From NCBI GenBank assembly GCA_045605385.1, contig JAZUPW010000040.1:1-24543 (forward strand): a stretch of 24,543 nucleotides of DNA. The letters are read 5' to 3'. The notes under the pieces were generated by a model that saw only the letters and a list, made by a program, of their open reading frames with translations, had not been told where the DNA came from and searched no databases. The first letter of the stretch is position 1. Every line of letters starts with the position of its first letter. A program made the position numbers and the translations under genes. Of the stretch, positions 21,401 through 24,543 are shown one piece after another. This DNA comes from SIG607 sp045605385. Its GTDB lineage: Bacteria > Bacillota > Clostridia > Oscillospirales > Acutalibacteraceae.

Positions 21401-22318
21401 TTATTTTATAGTTGTAATATCATACGGAGTTGTTTGATAAACAAAGTAATTAAGCCAGTTAGAATAAAGCAGACTTGCATAAGAATGCCACTTCCACTTA
21501 GGTTCGTTTTCAGCGTTATCTTCATCGAAATAATTAACGGGAATTTCTATAGGTTTACCCTCGTTTAAATCTCGCAAATACTCATTCTTTAAAGTATTGG
21601 CATCATATTCGGGATGCCCCGTAAAGAAAATTTGTCTGCCGCCCGAATTACTAACGGCAAATACTCCCGCTTCTGATGAAGAAGCCAGAATTTTTAGTTC
21701 TTTAACCTTTTCAATATCTTCACGCAAAACTGTAGTATGTCTTGAATGAGGCACTAAAAACTCATCGTCAAAGCCTCTGAACAAAATAGATTTTTTGTAA
21801 TCCCTTGTGTGCTTGAATATACCGAAAAGTTTTTTAGAAAGCGGATATTTTTTTATTCCGTAATGGTAATAAAGCCCCGCCTGTGCGCCCCAACATATAT
21901 GAAGCGTACTGTGAACGTGAGTTTTGCTCCATTCCATTATTTCGCACAGTTCCTGCCAGTATTCAACCTCTTCAAAAGGCATATTTTCAACGGGTGCGCC
22001 CGTTATTATCATACCGTCAAAATTTTGATGTTTAATATCATCAAAAGTTTTATAAAACTGAAATAAATGCTCGGGTGCAGTATTTTTAGACTGATGGCTT
22101 TTAGTATGTATAAGTTCTAAATCAACCTGAAGCGGCGAGTTACCAAGCAACCGCGATAACTGTGTTTCGGTTTCTATTTTTTTGGGCATAAGATTCAGCA
22201 AAAGAATTTTCAGCGGACGTATATCCTGAGTTATGGCTCGTTTTTCAGTCATAACAAATATATTCTCTTCTGCTAAAGTTTTTACCGCAGGAAGATCATT
22301 TGGTATTCTTATAGGCAT
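21401..22318 (-). CDS. metA: Homoserine O-acetyltransferase (MetA family)
   Basis: The 305-residue product acylates homoserine at the first committed step of methionine synthesis. Catalytic residues are visible: Cys142 (LHICWGAQAG), His235 and Glu237 (FTGHPEYD). Residue 111 is Glu (TGAPVENM), the position known to decide acyl donor in this family: Gly gives succinyl-CoA and Glu gives acetyl-CoA. The enzyme should therefore form O-acetylhomoserine despite frequent annotation as a succinyltransferase. This fits the co-transcribed metY 14 bp upstream, whose product uses O-acetylhomoserine. The length matches the family. ATG start with TGGAGT upstream. It has a terminator at 21360-21398. Confidence 0.95.
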   Translation of the reverse strand: MPIRIPNDLPAVKTLAEENIFVMTEKRAITQDIRPLKILLLNLMPKKIETETQLSRLLGNSPLQVDLELIHTKSHQSKNTAPEHLFQFYKTFDDIKHQNFDGMIITGAPVENMPFEEVEYWQELCEIMEWSKTHVHSTLHICWGAQAGLYYHYGIKKYPLSKKLFGIFKHTRDYKKSILFRGFDDEFLVPHSRHTTVLREDIEKVKELKILASSSEAGVFAVSNSGGRQIFFTGHPEYDANTLKNEYLRDLNEGKPIEIPVNYFDEDNAENEPKWKWHSYASLLYSNWLNYFVYQTTPYDITTIK

Positions 22319-22332
22319 AAATGTTACTCCAA

Positions 22333-23616
22333 TTACATATTATCAAGCGCCTGTTTAATATCAGCAATAAGGTCTTCACTGTTTTCAATGCCGCAAGAAA
22401 AACGAACAAGGTCAGGACCTACACCTGCTGCATACAATTCTTCATCGTTCATTTGTCTGTGAGTAGCGCTTGCAGGATGCAAACAACAGGTTCTTGCATC
22501 GGCAACGTGGGTTTCTATAGCAGCTATTTTTAAGTTCTTCATAAAGGCTTCGGCTGCTTTTCTTCCGCCCTTAACGCCAAAACTTACAACACCGCAAGTG
22601 CCGTTTGGCATATATTTATTGGCAAGTTCATAATGTTCATCACCGGGTAATGAAGGATATTTAACCCAAGCAATACGGTCATCGCTCTTAAGATATTTAG
22701 CAACCGCAAGACCGTTTTCACAGTGGCGTTTCATACGAAGATGCAAACTTTCAAGTCCAAGATTTAAAAGAAATGCATTCTGCGGAGACTGAATAGAACC
22801 GAAATCGCGCATAAGTTGTGCAGTAGCCTTGGTTATGAAAGCGCCTTCAAGACCGAAACGCTCGGTATATGTAACACCGTGATAACTTTCATCGGGTGTG
22901 CAAAGACCTGGGAATTTTTCAGGATACTTTGTCCAATCGAATTTACCTGAATCTACAATACATCCGCCAACAGCCGCGCCGTGACCGTCCATATACTTTG
23001 TTGTAGAGTGTGTAACAATATCTGCGCCCCATTCAAAAGGTCTGCAATTAACGGGGGTTGCAAATGTGTTATCTATAATAAGAGGAACACCGTGGCTGTG
23101 CGCCGCCTTTGCAAATTTTTCAATATCAATTACGGTAAGCGCTGGGTTTGCAATTGTTTCACCGAAAACCGCTTTTGTATTTTCACGGAAAGCAGCATTC
23201 AGTTCTTCTTCACTGCAATCGGGAGAAACAAAAGTAAAATCTATACCCATTCGTTTCATTGTAACGGCAAAAAGGTTATAAGTTCCACCGTAAATTGTAG
23301 AAGAAGATACTACGTGGTCACCGCAGGAAGCAATATTGAAAATAGAATAAAAGGAAGCCGCCTGACCTGAGGAGGTAAGCATTGCGGCTGTACCACCTTC
23401 CATATCACATATTTTTGCAGCAACAGAATCGTTAGTAGGATTCTGAAGCCTTGTATAAAAATAACCCGAAGCCTCCAAATCAAAAAGTTTGCCCATATCC
23501 TCGCTTGTAGCATACTTAAAGGTTGTGCTTTGAATTATAGGAATCTGGCGAGGTTCACCGTTTTCGGGTGTATAACCGCCCTGTACACACTTGGTTTCTA
23601 TTTTATAATCACTCAT
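22333..23616 (-). CDS. metY: O-acetylhomoserine sulfhydrylase (PLP-dependent)
   Basis: The 427-residue Cys/Met-metabolism PLP enzyme converts O-acetylhomoserine plus sulfide to homocysteine. The PLP lysine is Lys207 (THSTTKYMDGHG). Other family marks are IPIIQSTTFKY, YTRLQNPTND and MLTSSGQAASFYSI near the N-terminus, IIDNTFATPVNCRPFEWGADI before the lysine, and RFSCGIENSEDLIADIKQAL at the end. The length of about 427 residues, longer than MetB/MetC (about 380-395), favours MetY. ATG start with AGGAG (23630-23626) nine bases upstream. It is the first gene of metY-metA. There are only about 60 bp before the pyrophosphatase gene, so a SAM riboswitch does not fit. Confidence 0.95.
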   Translation of the reverse strand: MSDYKIETKCVQGGYTPENGEPRQIPIIQSTTFKYATSEDMGKLFDLEASGYFYTRLQNPTNDSVAAKICDMEGGTAAMLTSSGQAASFYSIFNIASCGDHVVSSSTIYGGTYNLFAVTMKRMGIDFTFVSPDCSEEELNAAFRENTKAVFGETIANPALTVIDIEKFAKAAHSHGVPLIIDNTFATPVNCRPFEWGADIVTHSTTKYMDGHGAAVGGCIVDSGKFDWTKYPEKFPGLCTPDESYHGVTYTERFGLEGAFITKATAQLMRDFGSIQSPQNAFLLNLGLESLHLRMKRHCENGLAVAKYLKSDDRIAWVKYPSLPGDEHYELANKYMPNGTCGVVSFGVKGGRKAAEAFMKNLKIAAIETHVADARTCCLHPASATHRQMNDEELYAAGVGPDLVRFSCGIENSEDLIADIKQALDNM

Positions 23617-23649
23617 TTATTTACACTCCTAAAAGAATTAATTACTAAA

Positions 23650-23678
23650 AGTATACTCAAAAACATTAATTAAGTCAA
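23650..23678 (-). promoter_or_regulatory. Sigma-A promoter of metY-metA
   Basis: On the minus strand: TTGACT (23678-23673), 17-bp spacer, TATACT (23655-23650). The -35 overlaps the stop codon of the pyrophosphatase gene. The short leader leaves no room for a riboswitch. Confidence 0.8.
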
Positions 23679-24205
23679 CAAAAATGCTCTTTATATTGCT
23701 TAATAGATGCTTCAATAGTGCGTAACGCCTCATCTTTTCCGCAAATTTTTTCAACAGCGGTGTTTTTATTTTCAAGATTTTTATATACCGTAAAGAAATG
23801 GCGCATCTCTTCAAATATGTGAGACGGCAACTGTTCAATATCCGTATACATATTATAATTGGGATCATTAAACGGAATTGCTATAATTTTTTCATCGCTC
23901 TTGCCACCGTCTACCATAGATATCATTCCTATAGGATACGCCCTTACAAGGGTAAGAGGTAAAAGCGTTTCAGAACATAAAAGCAATACGTCAAGCGGGT
24001 CATTATCATCGGCATAAGTGCGCGGGATAAAACCGTAATTAGCAGGATACTGCGTAGATGTGTAAAGAATTCTGTCTAAAATAATACATCCCGTTTCTTT
24101 ATCAAGTTCGTACTTCTTTTTACTGCCCTTGCCTATTTCAATTACACAAATAAAATCGTTTGGTGTAATACGGCTTTCAGATATATCGTGCCAGATGTTT
24201 GTCAT
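23675..24205 (-). CDS. ppa: Inorganic pyrophosphatase, soluble family I
   Basis: The 176-residue cytosolic enzyme hydrolyses pyrophosphate and so pulls biosynthetic reactions forward. The family signature is DNDPLDVLLL, preceded by YPANYGFIPRTYA and followed by VDGGKSDEKIIAIPFNDPNY, which carries the acidic metal-binding residues. KKKYELDKETG near the N-terminus matches the family's phosphate-binding lysine region. The length is normal for bacterial family I. ATG start with AAAGG (24218-24214). No clear promoter is visible in the short unique stretch before the repeats at 24229, so it may be transcribed from beyond or within them. No intrinsic terminator separates it from metY. Confidence 0.95.
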   Translation of the reverse strand: MTNIWHDISESRITPNDFICVIEIGKGSKKKYELDKETGCIILDRILYTSTQYPANYGFIPRTYADDNDPLDVLLLCSETLLPLTLVRAYPIGMISMVDGGKSDEKIIAIPFNDPNYNMYTDIEQLPSHIFEEMRHFFTVYKNLENKNTAVEKICGKDEALRTIEASIKQYKEHFC

Positions 24206-24228
24206 ATATATTTCCTTTCAAAATTAAT

Positions 24229-24290
24229 TAGCCCAAACCCGCCTTAAACCCGCCCTTTTAGGCTGGTTCGGGTTTAAATGTTTTGGTTAG
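24229..24290. mobile_element. Compact derivative of the palindromic repeat, abutting a full copy
   Basis: It starts TAGCCCAAACCCG and ends CGGGTTTAAATGTTTTGGTTA, the same terminal sequences as the 277-bp element but only about 60 bp apart. It contains the CGCCCTTTTAGGCTGG segment found near one end of the full copies. It runs directly into the next copy through TTGGTTAGCCAA. It lies about 25 bp upstream of the ppa start codon. Confidence 0.65.
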
Positions 24291-24543
24291 CCAAAGCATT
24301 CAAACCTGAATCAGATTTTGGGATAAGAATTTTACGCTGTGGCTATGTTAAAATACTCGCAAATCCGTCAGGATTTGCTGCGTTTTGTGTCGCACCACAC
24401 CAAAAATCCTTTAATCACAAAATTCTCCGACCTAAAAGGTGCGGTTTTATGAGTGGATTTTGGTGATGCGAAACACATAAGGCTATCGCCTATGTGCGAC
24501 AAAGAGCCAAAATACGCCTTAAACCCGCCCTTTTAGGCTGGTT
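24288..24543. mobile_element. MITE-like palindromic repeat, second near-identical copy, cut by the window end
   Basis: Starting TAGCCAAAGCATTCAAACC, this is nearly the exact reverse complement of 20021-19745, including GCAAATCC-GTCA-GGATTTGC, the core with CTCCGACCTAAAAGGTGCGG, and CACATAAGGC-TATC-GCCTATGTG. The last visible 28 bases repeat 24241-24268, giving a 275-bp tandem period with the compact copy. About 20 bases of its far end lie beyond the window. It has no coding potential. Confidence 0.8.

Noticed and set aside
23617..23674. SAM riboswitch in front of metY
   Set aside because: Fewer than 60 bp separate metY from ppa and the promoter sits inside this space; there is no conserved SAM-riboswitch core.
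24278..24466. 62-codon plus-strand frame inside the right-hand repeat
   Set aside because: It spans the palindromic repeat, has no ribosome binding site, and its product has no protein-like pattern.

Overview
The window is an AT-rich chromosomal segment from a spore-forming, Clostridia-type Firmicute. The evidence is a complete spoIIAA-spoIIAB-sigF operon, strong AGGAGG-type ribosome binding sites, near-consensus sigma-A promoters with 17-bp spacers, and families common in Clostridia (UPF0371/DUF1846, DegV, clostridial Ogg). I cannot name a species. Most of the window reads as ordinary chromosome, with no prophage, transposase or CRISPR array. The accessory material is a family of short palindromic repeats and a pair of GH16-type proteins.

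Layout: positions 1-200 hold two tandem rRNA-type promoters firing leftward out of the window, so a 16S gene probably starts just beyond position 1. Next, all on the minus strand, come the forespore sigma-F operon (289-1712), valS (1810-4443) and a second-type topoisomerase IIA pair (parE 9142-7160, then parC 6879-4633). A divergent DegV-family gene follows (9324-10184, plus). Then come three minus-strand membrane-protein genes (10318-12205), a plus-strand 8-oxoguanine glycosylase (12495-13304) and a plus-strand pair of GH16-fold proteins (13445-15048), the first of which has lost its catalytic residues. UPF0371 (minus) and tspO (plus) diverge from 16.6-16.75 kb. An SDR oxidoreductase, a pyridoxal/pyridoxamine kinase and a membrane-linked XRE regulator follow on the minus strand (17196-19627). 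The right end carries, on the minus strand, a transglutaminase-like lipoprotein, a metY-metA operon and a soluble pyrophosphatase.

Functional links: SpoIIAA, SpoIIAB and sigma-F form the partner-switching module of early sporulation. MetA carries Glu111 (acetyl-CoA type) and is co-transcribed with O-acetylhomoserine sulfhydrylase MetY, so together they form homocysteine by the acetyl route. ParE and ParC form one ATP-dependent type IIA topoisomerase.

The most interesting non-genic feature is a TA-bounded palindromic repeat family of about 270-280 bp. It has roughly 23-bp terminal inverted repeats and conserved internal hairpins. There is a full copy at 19745-20021, an inverted near-identical copy at 24288-24543 (cut by the window edge) next to a compact derivative at 24229-24290, a divergent copy filling the parE-parC gap at 6893-7159, and a 46-bp copy of just the two ends at 12390-12435 beside the ogg promoter. 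It resembles a non-autonomous mobile element (MITE), but no transposase is present here to prove it.
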